This document shows positions 8,279 through 16,989 of a DNA stretch of 64,000 nt, one piece after another. The stretch comes from Brevibacillus choshinensis (lineage in GTDB: Bacteria; Bacillota; Bacilli; Brevibacillales; Brevibacillaceae). A program made the translations under genes and the position numbers. The notes beneath the pieces were generated by a model. That model did not search any database, was not told the DNA's origin, and saw only the letters and a program-made list of their open reading frames with translations. Position 1 is the stretch's first letter; every line of letters starts with the position of its first letter. The stretch covers positions 3,881,001 through 3,945,000 of the forward strand of contig NZ_CP069127.1 of the NCBI RefSeq assembly GCF_016811915.1, given 5' to 3'.

Positions 8279-9319
8279 TCAATCGGAACGTTTTGCCATC
8301 GGCGGACGACAGGTAAAAGGTCTTATCGACGCTCCCCCCAGCTCACCGGAGTAATATTGCACGGTCATCCGATATTTGCTGCTGCCGATTTTCGCGTAAT
8401 AGGTCAACTCATTGAAACGCGGGAAGCGAATATAATCGTATACCTCGTATTGCATAAACGAAAAGTGCTCACGTAGGAACGATTCCGTCACGGGCGATTC
8501 ATTCTTTTTCACATAAGCAAGCAGCTCGTCATAGCGACGAATTTTCTCCTTATCCATCACATTCCCAATGAACGTAGAGACAGCTTGTGCCATCGCTTTT
8601 TTCTCAGCGTCCGTGACCGCCCCCGGATACAGCTCCAGGATTTGTTTCTCCAGACGATTCAAAAGCACGACAGCCTGTGCCCGGCTGATTTTCTCTGCAG
8701 GACGGAAGGTTCCGTCCGGAAATCCCGCCATGATCCCCATTTTGTAAGCAGGGTAGGCAATCATTACCTGTGATTCGTTATCGGTAGAAAGATCTGAAAA
8801 AAAACGAGCTTTCGTTCCCCGGTATTTTTCGCCCTCTGACTGATGCCCCAAAGCTGCCAGCAGGATCCTAGTAGCCTCCAGGCGCGTCATCGGATCAGTC
8901 GGCTTACCCGTCGGCATGATTCCTGCTGCAGCCAGATGCGTGTATGTTTTTTCGGACCAGCGCCCCGCTGCTTTCGATAAATACGAGTCTCGAATAAAGG
9001 CATCGGGTTCATGACCCGGAAAGGATGGCAGCACCCGCTCGATCAATGACAAAAATTGCTCTTGTGTGACGGTTTGTTCCGGTTGAAAGCTCCCATCTGG
9101 AAAGCCTTGGATCAACCCGCTTTTCGCTGCCGTCGCAATCTCTTTTGCCGCCCAATGGCCTGTCGTGTCTGTGAACGAAACGGTAGTCGGTACTTCCCCT
9201 TCTCGTGCGTCCGCCTGCTGAACACCCAAACCGCAAGTGGCTGTGCCCGTTATGACAAAGGTCAGGGCGAGCGCCATCGCAGCAGATTTTTTTCTCCATT
9301 GTCGCAAATAGTCCTGCAT
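8279..9319 (-). CDS. Secreted S-layer-homology (SLH) domain protein with frameshifted C-terminus
   Basis: 346 residues as read. A signal peptide ends near residue 38 (QQADA). Three SLH domains follow at about 49-90, 105-160 and 170-230, with the typical GFPDGSFQPEQTVTQEQF and GFPDGTFRPAEKISRAQA motifs. SLH triplets bind pyruvylated cell-wall polysaccharide, so the protein should sit on the cell surface. The remaining 110 residues are not recognised. The last 12 residues look spurious: at the six-base C run 8334-8339 a 1-bp loss seems to have shifted the frame. With one more base the frame reads on through VDKTFYLSSADGKTFRLIGKDE in two steps to a stop at 8262-8264. This may be a sequencing error. 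Confidence 0.9.
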   Translation of the reverse strand: MQDYLRQWRKKSAAMALALTFVITGTATCGLGVQQADAREGEVPTTVSFTDTTGHWAAKEIATAAKSGLIQGFPDGSFQPEQTVTQEQFLSLIERVLPSFPGHEPDAFIRDSYLSKAAGRWSEKTYTHLAAAGIMPTGKPTDPMTRLEATRILLAALGHQSEGEKYRGTKARFFSDLSTDNESQVMIAYPAYKMGIMAGFPDGTFRPAEKISRAQAVVLLNRLEKQILELYPGAVTDAEKKAMAQAVSTFIGNVMDKEKIRRYDELLAYVKKNESPVTESFLREHFSFMQYEVYDYIRFPRFNELTYYAKIGSSKYRMTVQYYSGELGGASIRPFTCRPPMAKRSD

Positions 9320-9442
9320 CTAAGTGACCACCTTTCTACCACGCACTTGCCTTATTCGTATGACGCAAAATTTGTCGGAAATGTTTCGGCATATTCGCAA
9401 GAAATGATTTCCAGCAATCAAACCAAATCTGGGGGAACAAGG

Positions 9443-9483
9443 AAAAAGCCAAACGATCGACATTCCCCCGATCATTTGGCTTT
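9443..9483 (-). terminator. Terminator downstream of bshC
   Basis: AAAGCCAAA...TTTGGCTTT stem, extended by GATCG/CGATC, with a T run on the minus strand, about 25 bp after the bshC stop. Confidence 0.8.
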
Positions 9484-9507
9484 CGACATTTTTGCTTTCT
9501 TTTCCTG

Positions 9508-11130
9508 TCAAACGTAATAAATCTGATGAGTACCGTCATGGGCAAAAGGAGCTTCGACCAGACGATCCAGAAGTCCCAAGCCATATTTGTTGGCAAACGG
9601 CAAAAACGTGAGCTTTCTTTCCTGCAAGCCACCCTCTGGCAGGAGGAACGCCTCGATACGGCGCAAACGCGTGTGCGCAACATCGTCTCGCTGCTGAAGT
9701 GCGCGAACCAGGCGCTTTTCAAGAAACGCTACCTGGGCAAGTAACAGCTCGGCATTTTTGTCCGCCAGATGCCGCAATCCTGCGTCCAGTCGTACCACCT
9801 CTTCTACCAGTGGACGATACGCCGTCTGAATGGTCTCACGTGCCTGGGCGAATTGCTGTTGCAAGGGATGAGGTTCTTGCCGCTCCATCCACTCTTCCTT
9901 CCAGGTCCCAAATCGCGTCAAAACATCCTCGACAGTAAGCTCAAACTCCTCCAGAAGCCTTTCTTTTGCCCCCTCCATCAACGTGATGGACATCCGCGGC
10001 AGCACGATTGGCATCCGCATTCCAAACAGCTCGAAGACCTCCCGATAATACGCCCAATACGCGACTTCGCCCGGTCCTCCGATGAAAGCGAGGGAAGGGA
10101 AAAGATGCTCTTGCATCAAACCGCGCGTCACGACATTCGCACTGAAGCGCTCCGGATGCTCTGCTGCTAATTTCAACAGCTCCTCACGACTGTAGGCGGC
10201 TTTTCGGTTCACAAAGCGGTCTTTTTGCCGCTCCAACAGCAATCGGTCTTTTCCTTCGTACAAAAAGAGGTTCGCCTGGTGCTCTTCTACCTGCAGCTGC
10301 AAAGGATAACCCGCCGTAGCAATGCGATCCGCTGCCTTCAGCAAAAGATCCGCGATTTGCTCGTTCTTTTCGATCACCGTGTGGAAAATCGGGCTTTCCA
10401 GCTCTCTTACAAACGGCAGTGAAGATTCCACCAAAATCAGTCCATGCTTGCCAAACAGCTGCGCCATCAGGCGAGCGAACCACTCTGCAACATTTTCTGA
10501 TGCAGCGGCTGTCGTTTCGACCAGCTCGCGAATCGACGCTGTTTCCCCTGTCTCCGTTTGTCCGTGGAAAAACTGCGCGAGAAACTGTTGACAGGCTTCC
10601 TCGTCCAACGGCAGACTGCTGGCAGACATGCGTCCTTTTTTATTCAAGTTCAGCCGTTCCTTGTGCAGGCGAGTCTCTCTGTCAGCCAGCCAATAGACGT
10701 GGTCGATTTCATCGATGTCGTGGTCTTCTCCTGCGATCCAGAAGACTGGCACGACATTCACATTCAGTTCCTGGGACAGCTTTTTAGCCGATTGAATCAA
10801 ATGAATCGCTTTGTGGATGGTATAAAGAGGCCCAGTCAATACGCCTGCCTGCTGTCCGCCGATGACGACATACGTATCCGGACGTCTGAGCAGCTCAATC
10901 TGACTCAGCGCCTCCTCCTTATTCCCGATCTTTTTATTATACGTATATAAGCCTTCCGTCAACTTTTCCCGATGCTGGATGCTACGACCGCGAAGCCACT
11001 CCAAACGTTCCTGATACGCCTGCATCTCATATGGATGATAAGCAAAAAATTGCAGCGCGGAAGCATTCCCCTGCTGGTATTCGTGCGCCAGCCGATTCGC
11101 CAACGGAAGCGCTAGACATTCAACATTCAT
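9508..11130 (-). CDS. bshC: Bacillithiol biosynthesis cysteine-adding enzyme BshC
   Basis: 540 residues, the usual BshC length. The product adds cysteine to glucosaminyl-malate, the last step of bacillithiol synthesis. Family features visible are YVVIGGQQAGVLTGPLYTIHKAIHLIQ near residue 90, FWIAGEDHDIDEIDHVYW near 125 and the C-terminal coiled-coil part. In Bacillus subtilis the homologue yllA lies directly before mraZ. Here a 7-kb block separates them. The gene stands alone between terminators, with an AAAGGTGAG site before the ATG. Confidence 0.96.
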   Translation of the reverse strand: MNVECLALPLANRLAHEYQQGNASALQFFAYHPYEMQAYQERLEWLRGRSIQHREKLTEGLYTYNKKIGNKEEALSQIELLRRPDTYVVIGGQQAGVLTGPLYTIHKAIHLIQSAKKLSQELNVNVVPVFWIAGEDHDIDEIDHVYWLADRETRLHKERLNLNKKGRMSASSLPLDEEACQQFLAQFFHGQTETGETASIRELVETTAAASENVAEWFARLMAQLFGKHGLILVESSLPFVRELESPIFHTVIEKNEQIADLLLKAADRIATAGYPLQLQVEEHQANLFLYEGKDRLLLERQKDRFVNRKAAYSREELLKLAAEHPERFSANVVTRGLMQEHLFPSLAFIGGPGEVAYWAYYREVFELFGMRMPIVLPRMSITLMEGAKERLLEEFELTVEDVLTRFGTWKEEWMERQEPHPLQQQFAQARETIQTAYRPLVEEVVRLDAGLRHLADKNAELLLAQVAFLEKRLVRALQQRDDVAHTRLRRIEAFLLPEGGLQERKLTFLPFANKYGLGLLDRLVEAPFAHDGTHQIYYV

Positions 11131-11187
11131 GCAAGCTCACCTTTCTTAGGGCCATGGTCACTGCAAATTATACCATGCTCCTCTCCT

Positions 11188-11222
11188 ACAAAAAACAAGA
11201 CAACCCGCATTTATGGGTTGTC
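11188..11222 (-). terminator. Terminator of the XRE-cupin gene
   Basis: Perfect 8-bp stem GACAACCC/GGGTTGTC followed on the minus strand by TTGTTTTTT. Confidence 0.85.
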
Positions 11223-11315
11223 AAAGTGTAGGGACGAGTTTTTCCGACCGAATCGGATCGGAAAACCTTCGCTGGATCTATACTCTCATGCGCGTGTTGA
11301 CCATTCGAAGTCGCT

Positions 11316-11870
11316 TTAAAATTGTGGGGGGTAACGGTCCAGATGAGCAAAGCTTCATCCTCACCGGTATTTTCAACCGAATGATTCTTGCTGCTGTCGA
11401 AAGAGATGCTATCTCCTTGCTCCAGCAAGTGCTCCTCATCATTAAACCGAGCAGTCACTTTGCCGGTGACGACAGTGAAGCATTCTTCCCCTCAGACTGG
11501 ACAAATTTGTCCACCACCATTTCACCTGGTGCGAGGCGAACCTCCAGCATGCCGAGCTTTGCGCTTCCCCCATCGAAAGCAGCGAGTACGTGCCTGTCGA
11601 TTCAGGAAAAACCAATTGACGACGTTTTTGCAAGCGAGTCACGTGCACCTGTTTCTGATCGATATCTTCAAAAAAATGAATGATGGGTGATTCCAGCGCT
11701 TTGGTAATTTTCCACAGGGAATCCAGTGACGGCTGTGAAATTCCGCGCTCTACCTGACTGAGCAGCCCTTTACTGAGTCCTGTCTTGCTGGCCATGATCT
11801 CCAGAGTAAAGCCGCGCTCTTTCCGAATCATTCTAATCTTATGGCCGATGGTCTCGATGGGAAGTCGCAT
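11316..11870 (-). pseudogene. XRE-family regulator with C-terminal cupin domain, broken by three frameshifts
   Basis: Restoring three single-base losses gives a 185-residue protein, the normal size of XRE-cupin regulators. The helix-turn-helix (GHKIRMIRKERGFTLEIMASKTGLSKGLLSQVERG in two parts) is at about 8-60. The cupin half runs through KLGMLEVRLAPGEMVV, ECFTVVTGKVTARFND and DSISFDSSKNHSVENTGEDEALLIW. The breaks are near 11572-11578, near 11486-11491 and at the six-G run 11326-11331. At the last, one added base restores the ending TVTPPQF and a stop at 11316-11318. The start ATG at 11870 has an AGAAGG site. It may be a true pseudogene or indel errors. Such regulators often govern polyamine or amino-acid genes, and none is adjacent. 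Confidence 0.8.
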
Positions 11871-11922
11871 AGTTCCAACCTTCTTTCTTATCGGAATAAA
11901 TACGATATGTATCAACAGCGCT

Positions 11923-12321
11923 CTATACGACACCCATCGTCTTGACTATACCGGTCGTAAACAGCACTATGTAGACAATTCCAAACCAGAGAAACGACAG
12001 ACGCCATGCAGAAAATCCAACCTTTTTCAGGGAAAGCCTTCCTCTAAACTTCACTTGTACCCATCCGAGCAAAGCGATCGTGACGAGGAAGAAGCAAACC
12101 ACCCACCACCAGGCTGACAACGCCTGCGGCCAGATGACACTATAAGCGGCTACGACTGAACGAATCAACAAAAAATTCGTGATATTCACCGCCCAACGGC
12201 CCGCCAAACGCTTGTCCCGCTTCCATCCATACACAATCAGAAAAGCAAGCGGAAAACCGAGAAATGGCACAACCGTCAGCGTACCCCAAAAATAGGCCCA
12301 GACATTTGCGAGCATGGTCAT
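11923..12321 (-). CDS. DUF3397 family membrane protein
   Basis: 132 residues with about four membrane segments and a short basic loop (YGWKRDKRLAGRW). The pattern and the position beside panE and bshC match the DUF3397 family of Bacilli, whose function is unknown. The ATG overlaps the stop of panE by 4 bp (ATGA), so the two genes are cotranscribed and translationally coupled. Confidence 0.8.
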   Translation of the reverse strand: MTMLANVWAYFWGTLTVVPFLGFPLAFLIVYGWKRDKRLAGRWAVNITNFLLIRSVVAAYSVIWPQALSAWWWVVCFFLVTIALLGWVQVKFRGRLSLKKVGFSAWRLSFLWFGIVYIVLFTTGIVKTMGVV

Positions 12322-13283
12322 TTCCTGTCGCCCCCCTCCTTCCCTATTCCCACGTCTGTTTTCAGAAGAACCAGGCGGAGCAGCACGTCATGCAAAGGGG
12401 TGGGAATCCCGGCTTCTCGCCCTCTTTTGACGAGGTAACCGTTGATTGCTTCCACTTCCGTTTGCTTCTGCCGCTTCACATCCTGCAGCATGGAGGAAAG
12501 ATTTCGGGAAGTATTTCGGCATATGGTGACAATTTCCTGCCAATCTGTCTCCTTCATTTTTTGTCCGTGTGCAGATGCGACTGCAGATGCTTCTAAAAAG
12601 AGCTCTCGCATTAGCTGCAACGTTTGCGGATTCTCGAGGAGCGCACCATTGGGGATGTCAAAAAGTGCCGTCAAAGGGTTAATCAATGCGTTTGCCATGA
12701 GCTTGCGCCAAGCGTAGGGCTTGATCGATGCTTCGAGCTGAGCGTTCACGCCTGCCTCCTGCAAGGCATCCACGAATGCCTGCATCACAGCATCGGCTTG
12801 CATTCCACTCTCCCAAGGACCCATCCGCAAAAGGCCGCTGCCCGTATGCATCACTTCTGTCGCAGACAACCTTCTCGCCCCTTCTGTATTGATCGCGAAA
12901 AAGCATTGTCGCTGCGGCAAAATTTGTGCGAGCAGCTCCTGATGCCCCATACCGTTTTGCAAGGCAACCACTCGTGCTTTCGCAGGCAGATCCTTCAGCG
13001 GCGGTAATAAGTCAGGCAAATCTGTCTGTTTTACACTCAACAAGTAAACATCAGCATGGGGGAGCCCCATCTCAATGGGCTGGGCAACAATCGATACGAC
13101 AGACTTTTCTCCATCCAGCTGCTGATAGCAGAGCCCATTTTGCATCAATTGATTTGATTGGAGTGAACTGCGCGTGACGATCGTAACCGCCTGTCCACTT
13201 CTAGCGAGCCTAGCCGCATACAGCAGCCCGACAGAGCCGCCGCCAACCACAACGATTTGCAAAGTGTCCTTTTCAAGCTGCAT
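12318..13283 (-). CDS. panE: 2-dehydropantoate 2-reductase
   Basis: 321 residues. The NADPH-binding motif VVVGGGSVGLLYAARLA lies near the N-terminus and ALQNGMGHQELL near residue 110. The C-terminal domain has the KLMANALINPLTALFDIPNGALL signature of ketopantoate reductases. It reduces 2-dehydropantoate to pantoate in coenzyme A synthesis. The ATG at 13283 has AGGTGA 6 bp upstream; an earlier ATG would overlap that site. The gene corresponds to ylbQ in Bacillus subtilis, which neighbours ylbP and yllA there as here. Family members with other 2-keto acid substrates exist, so the substrate is likely but not certain. Confidence 0.9.
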   Translation of the reverse strand: MQLEKDTLQIVVVGGGSVGLLYAARLARSGQAVTIVTRSSLQSNQLMQNGLCYQQLDGEKSVVSIVAQPIEMGLPHADVYLLSVKQTDLPDLLPPLKDLPAKARVVALQNGMGHQELLAQILPQRQCFFAINTEGARRLSATEVMHTGSGLLRMGPWESGMQADAVMQAFVDALQEAGVNAQLEASIKPYAWRKLMANALINPLTALFDIPNGALLENPQTLQLMRELFLEASAVASAHGQKMKETDWQEIVTICRNTSRNLSSMLQDVKRQKQTEVEAINGYLVKRGREAGIPTPLHDVLLRLVLLKTDVGIGKEGGDRK

Positions 13284-13410
13284 TTGTTCACCTACATTAA
13301 TCAATACTTATTTTAAAGAATAACAGAGTTTAGGAGATTGTTCAATTGATTGGCGCAAAAAAGATCGGAATTGTCGAAAAATTTTTTCTGAAAATCCGTT
13401 TCATGAAACA

Positions 13411-13444
13411 AAAAGACTGCCTCCCACAGAAGGGAAGACAGTCT
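13411..13444 (-). terminator. Terminator of the leucine-catabolism operon
   Basis: AGACTGTCTTCCC/GGGAGGCAGTCT imperfect stem followed by TTTTTG on the minus strand, just after yngE. Confidence 0.75.
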
Positions 13445-13454
13445 ATGTGACTCT

Positions 13455-14993
13455 TTACACTGGATATACCGGATGCTTTCGGTCGGAAAATTGTTGTCTT
13501 TTTCCTTTGTACACTTCATAGCGCTGGATCAATTCCTTGCGCAGATCACTCGGCGGAATGATCGCATCCACAATCAGATTGGAAGCCAACAGGTAGAGGT
13601 CGATATCTTCCTGATATTCCTTGCGCTTCTCCAAGATGAAATTTTGACGCTCCTGCGGGTCTTCGATGGCTTGAATTTTGTTGCTGTACACTGCATTTAC
13701 AGCCGCTTCCGGACCCATTACGGCGATCTGAGCTCCCGGCAGCGCCAGGCAGGCATCCGGCTCAAATGCAGAGCTTGCCATGGCATACAAGCCTGCTCCA
13801 TACGCTTTGCGGACGATGACGGAAATCTTGGGAACAGTGGCCTCTGCCATCGCCGAGATCATTTTCGCTCCATGTCGGATGATTCCAGCTCTCTCCACCG
13901 CAGTCCCAATCATGAAGCCAGGTACGTCAGCCAGGAACAATAGCGGGATCTGAAACGCATCGCATAGGGTAATGAAACGCGCCGCTTTGTCAGCCGAATC
14001 GACGAACAGCACCCCGCCTTTTACTCGCGGCTGGTTGGCTATGATTCCCACCGGCTTGCCGTCGAGGCGAGCAAGTCCGGTAATCAGCTCCTGCGCGAAC
14101 AGCTTCTTCATTTCGTAGAAGGAGCCTTCGTCCACCAATGCTGCAATCAGATCATGCATGTTGAATGCCGCATTTTGGTTTTCCGGCACGATGGCGGAGA
14201 TTTCTTTGGCTGTCTCTATTGGAGCCTTGGCTCCTGCCACTGGCGGCTCCACGGTGTAATTCGCGGGGAAGAAGCCCAGATAACGGCGAGCAGACTGGAT
14301 CGCTTCCTCTTCATTGGCTGCAAGCACATCCCCGCACCCGCTGACAGAGCAGTGCATGCGCGCGCCGCCGAGCTCCTCCAGCGTCACCTTTTCCCCGATG
14401 ACCATTTCAGCCATGCGCGGGGAGCCGAGGTACATGCTCGCATTCTTGTCGACCATGATGACGATATCGCAAAACGCAGGAATGTATGCCCCACCCGCTG
14501 CGGATGGCCCAAACAGAATGCACACCTGCGGGATTTTCCCCGATAGCTTTACCTGGTTGTAAAAAATTCGCCCCGCGCCGCGTCGTCCCGGGAACATCTC
14601 CAGCTGATCCGTAATGCGAGCACCAGCCGAGTCCACCAGATAAATCAACGGAACACGCATTTTTTCGGCCGTTTCCTGAATGCGGATGATTTTTTCTACA
14701 GTTCGCGAGCCCCAGGATCCTGCTTTGACTGTCGAATCATTTGCCATCACGCAAACCGTCTGTCCATGGATTTTTCCGATTGCCGTCACGACGCCGTCTG
14801 CTGGCAAATCGCCTGCCATCACATTCGCGAACAAGCCATCCTCGACCATGAATTCGCCGTCGAACAAGAGCTTCAGCCGATCCCTTACAAACAGCTTGTT
14901 TTGCTCTTTCAGCTTCTCATGGTATTTGGCGTCGCCCCCCTTTTCCACCTGGGCGATTTTTTCACGCAGCGTCTCTTCCCATTGCTTGCTCAT
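13455..14993 (-). CDS. yngE: Acyl-CoA carboxylase carboxyltransferase subunit (methylcrotonyl-CoA type)
   Basis: 512 residues, a complete biotin-dependent carboxyltransferase with N and C crotonase-fold domains. Visible signatures are DSAGARITDQLEMFPGRRGAG near 122, FGPSAAGGAYIPAF near 160 and PGFMIGTAVERAGIIRHGAK near 355. Together with the biotin carboxylase and the 70-residue biotin carrier encoded upstream, it should form methylcrotonyl-CoA carboxylase of leucine breakdown, judging by the HMG-CoA lyase and hydratase genes in the same operon. Propionyl-CoA carboxylase is the main alternative from sequence alone. Last gene of the operon; 15 bp after yngF. Confidence 0.92.
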   Translation of the reverse strand: MSKQWEETLREKIAQVEKGGDAKYHEKLKEQNKLFVRDRLKLLFDGEFMVEDGLFANVMAGDLPADGVVTAIGKIHGQTVCVMANDSTVKAGSWGSRTVEKIIRIQETAEKMRVPLIYLVDSAGARITDQLEMFPGRRGAGRIFYNQVKLSGKIPQVCILFGPSAAGGAYIPAFCDIVIMVDKNASMYLGSPRMAEMVIGEKVTLEELGGARMHCSVSGCGDVLAANEEEAIQSARRYLGFFPANYTVEPPVAGAKAPIETAKEISAIVPENQNAAFNMHDLIAALVDEGSFYEMKKLFAQELITGLARLDGKPVGIIANQPRVKGGVLFVDSADKAARFITLCDAFQIPLLFLADVPGFMIGTAVERAGIIRHGAKMISAMAEATVPKISVIVRKAYGAGLYAMASSAFEPDACLALPGAQIAVMGPEAAVNAVYSNKIQAIEDPQERQNFILEKRKEYQEDIDLYLLASNLIVDAIIPPSDLRKELIQRYEVYKGKRQQFSDRKHPVYPV

Positions 14994-15008
14994 AGGCGTC
15001 CCCCTTGT

Positions 15009-15782
15009 TCACTCTCCGCGATATGCCGGTTTTCGTTTTTGTTGAAATGCTTCCAGACCTTCCAATCGGTCTTTGGTGGGTATAAGCAGCTGGTAGGCAT
15101 TGCTCTCCACTTGCAAGCCGGAAGCCAGATCCACTTCCAGTCCGCAATCGATGGCGAATTTAGCCTGTGCCAGCGCGAGAGGTGCATTGGCAGCGATCTC
15201 CTCTGCCAGCTCGTACGCATTTTCCATCAGCTTTTCAGCAGCCACGACCCGATTGACCAGCCCGATTCTCCAAGCTTCATCCGGAAGAACACGCCGGGCG
15301 CTGAAAATCAGTTCCTTGGCGATTCCTTTTCCCACCAGGCGCGGCAATCTCTGCGTCCCTCCAGCGCCTGGAATGATTCCCAGCGCAGTCTCCGTCAGAC
15401 CCATCTGGGCATTCTCGCTCATGATGCGAAGATCGCAAGCCAGGGCAAGCTCGGTACCTCCGCCAAGCGCCAAGCCATTGATTGCCGCAATCACCGGCTT
15501 TGGCAGCTTCTCCAGCTCCGTAAAGGTATCCCGAATGGTGCGGATATACACCTGTACCTGCTGGGGAGACATGTTCCTGCGCTCTTTGAGGTCCGCTCCC
15601 GTGCAAAATGCCTTGTCGCCTGATCCAGTCACAATCACTGCGCGAATGTCCCGGTCCAGCGCAATATCGGCGATCCGTCCACGCAGCGTCACGAGCGTAT
15701 CCAGATTGAGGCAGTTGAAAACGTCTGGCCTTTCTAATGTAAGGACACCAACGAAGCCTTCTTTTCGCAGTGTAACGGTCAT
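15009..15782 (-). CDS. yngF: Enoyl-CoA hydratase family protein, probable methylglutaconyl-CoA hydratase
   Basis: A crotonase-fold protein of 257 residues. The oxyanion-hole motifs CTGADLKER (about 62-70) and AAINGLALGGGTELALACDLRI (about 100-121) are intact, as is the catalytic-region motif LTETALGIIPGAGGTQRLPRL. In the operon it should hydrate 3-methylglutaconyl-CoA to HMG-CoA between the carboxylase and the lyase. Two ATGs stand side by side after GGAGGG; the second (15782) has the better 7-bp spacing. The stop lies 15 bp before yngE. Confidence 0.9.
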   Translation of the reverse strand: MTVTLRKEGFVGVLTLERPDVFNCLNLDTLVTLRGRIADIALDRDIRAVIVTGSGDKAFCTGADLKERRNMSPQQVQVYIRTIRDTFTELEKLPKPVIAAINGLALGGGTELALACDLRIMSENAQMGLTETALGIIPGAGGTQRLPRLVGKGIAKELIFSARRVLPDEAWRIGLVNRVVAAEKLMENAYELAEEIAANAPLALAQAKFAIDCGLEVDLASGLQVESNAYQLLIPTKDRLEGLEAFQQKRKPAYRGE

Positions 15783-15810
15783 CATTCACCCTCCTGCAAA
15801 GAATTGTCAG

Positions 15811-16707
15811 TTATGCTTTTACGGCAGCCAGGTGAGCTTTGAGCACTTTGGAGGGCAGCTCCCTTCCCAGCTCCTCCTGAATGAAGGCGCCTGCCTCAAG
15901 CAGCCGCTCGAGGTTCACTCCGGTATCCCAGTCCATCCCGTTTAGCATGTATACCAGATCTTCCGTCGAGATATTCCCCGCCGCGCCTGGTGCGTACGGA
16001 CAACCACCAAGACCGCCTATCGAGCTGTCAAACGTCCTTATTCCCACATCCAGAGCCGCCGCTACGTTGGCCAGACCCGTTCCCCGCGTATCGTGAAAGT
16101 GACCGGCCAAGCGCTCGGTCGCAGTGTCTTTCACAATCTTCTCCATGACCTCTCGTACCTGTTTGGGAGTAGCCACTCCGATCGTATCTCCGAGGGAAAC
16201 TTCAAACACACCCATTTCGAGCAGCTCGTGTGTAACCCGGCGACTATTGTCTATGGGCACTGCGCCTTCATACGGGCAGCCAAATACCGTTGATACATAT
16301 CCGCGCACCCGCATTCCCAAGGCCAAGGCCTCGCGTGCCACCTCTCGAAGGACCGGGAATGTCTCCTCCATCGTCTTGTTTATATTTTTCTTGTTGTGGG
16401 TCTCGGAGGCAGACATGAAGAGTGCGATTTCCGTCAAGCCACTGGCCTTTGCCCTCTCCATTCCGCGGACATTGGGCACGAGAGCGCTGTAAGTGACATC
16501 ACTGCTCCAAGTGATTCCTTTGAGGACCTCCTCTGCATCTGCGAGCTGCGGGATCCATTTGGGATTGACGAACGAGCTCGCCTCTACGCGATGTAGTCCA
16601 GCCGCCACTAGCTTGTCGATCAACTGGATTTTTGCCGCAGTAGAGACATGTTCCTTTTCATTTTGCAAGCCGTCTCTTGGGCCGACCTCTACGATTTGCA
16701 CCTTCAT
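15811..16707 (-). CDS. yngG: Hydroxymethylglutaryl-CoA lyase
   Basis: 298 residues, a TIM-barrel of the HMGL family. The N-terminal VEVGPRDGLQNEKEHV contains the conserved Arg-Asp of the active site, and the C-terminal part has the cysteine signature GLGGCPYAPGAAGN. It cleaves HMG-CoA to acetyl-CoA and acetoacetate, finishing leucine catabolism. The ATG at 16707 follows AAAGGGGG; an upstream extension of 21 codons has no ribosome-binding site. Placed between the biotin carrier and hydratase genes of the same operon. Confidence 0.94.
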   Translation of the reverse strand: MKVQIVEVGPRDGLQNEKEHVSTAAKIQLIDKLVAAGLHRVEASSFVNPKWIPQLADAEEVLKGITWSSDVTYSALVPNVRGMERAKASGLTEIALFMSASETHNKKNINKTMEETFPVLREVAREALALGMRVRGYVSTVFGCPYEGAVPIDNSRRVTHELLEMGVFEVSLGDTIGVATPKQVREVMEKIVKDTATERLAGHFHDTRGTGLANVAAALDVGIRTFDSSIGGLGGCPYAPGAAGNISTEDLVYMLNGMDWDTGVNLERLLEAGAFIQEELGRELPSKVLKAHLAAVKA

Positions 16708-16762
16708 CCCGTACGCCCCCTTTTCGCCTAGCGACCGCTCAGTTTGAGATGAAAAAGAAAAG

Positions 16763-16975
16763 CTATTCAAGGACTACGAGGATATCACCGTCATTGACAA
16801 AATCACCGATGTTGGCTTTGATCTCCACGACTTTACCGGTGGCCTCCGCTGGAATCGGCACTTCCATTTTCATGGATTCCAAAACAAGCACATCCTGTCC
16901 CTCGCTCACTTCGTCGCCGACTTGTACGAGTACATGAATGACCGTCCCTGCCATGTTCGCTGCTACTTGTTTCAT
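16763..16975 (-). CDS. yngHB: Biotin carboxyl carrier protein (short, stand-alone)
   Basis: A 70-residue protein that is just a biotinyl domain. The biotin attachment site is the second lysine-containing motif ESMKMEVP, with Lys36 the expected biotinylated residue. The ATG at 16975 follows AAAGGAG with 9-bp spacing, 15 bp after the biotin carboxylase stop. It would swing carboxybiotin between the biotin carboxylase (yngHA) and the carboxyltransferase (yngE). In Bacillus subtilis the equivalent is likewise a separate small gene. Confidence 0.92.
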   Translation of the reverse strand: MKQVAANMAGTVIHVLVQVGDEVSEGQDVLVLESMKMEVPIPAEATGKVVEIKANIGDFVNDGDILVVLE

Positions 16976-16989
16976 TTTCCTTCGCTCCT

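Noticed and set aside
11186..11458. Separate 90-residue cupin protein
   Set aside because: It is the C-terminal half of the frameshifted XRE-cupin gene. Its last 43 residues are read-through past the original stop and into the terminator.
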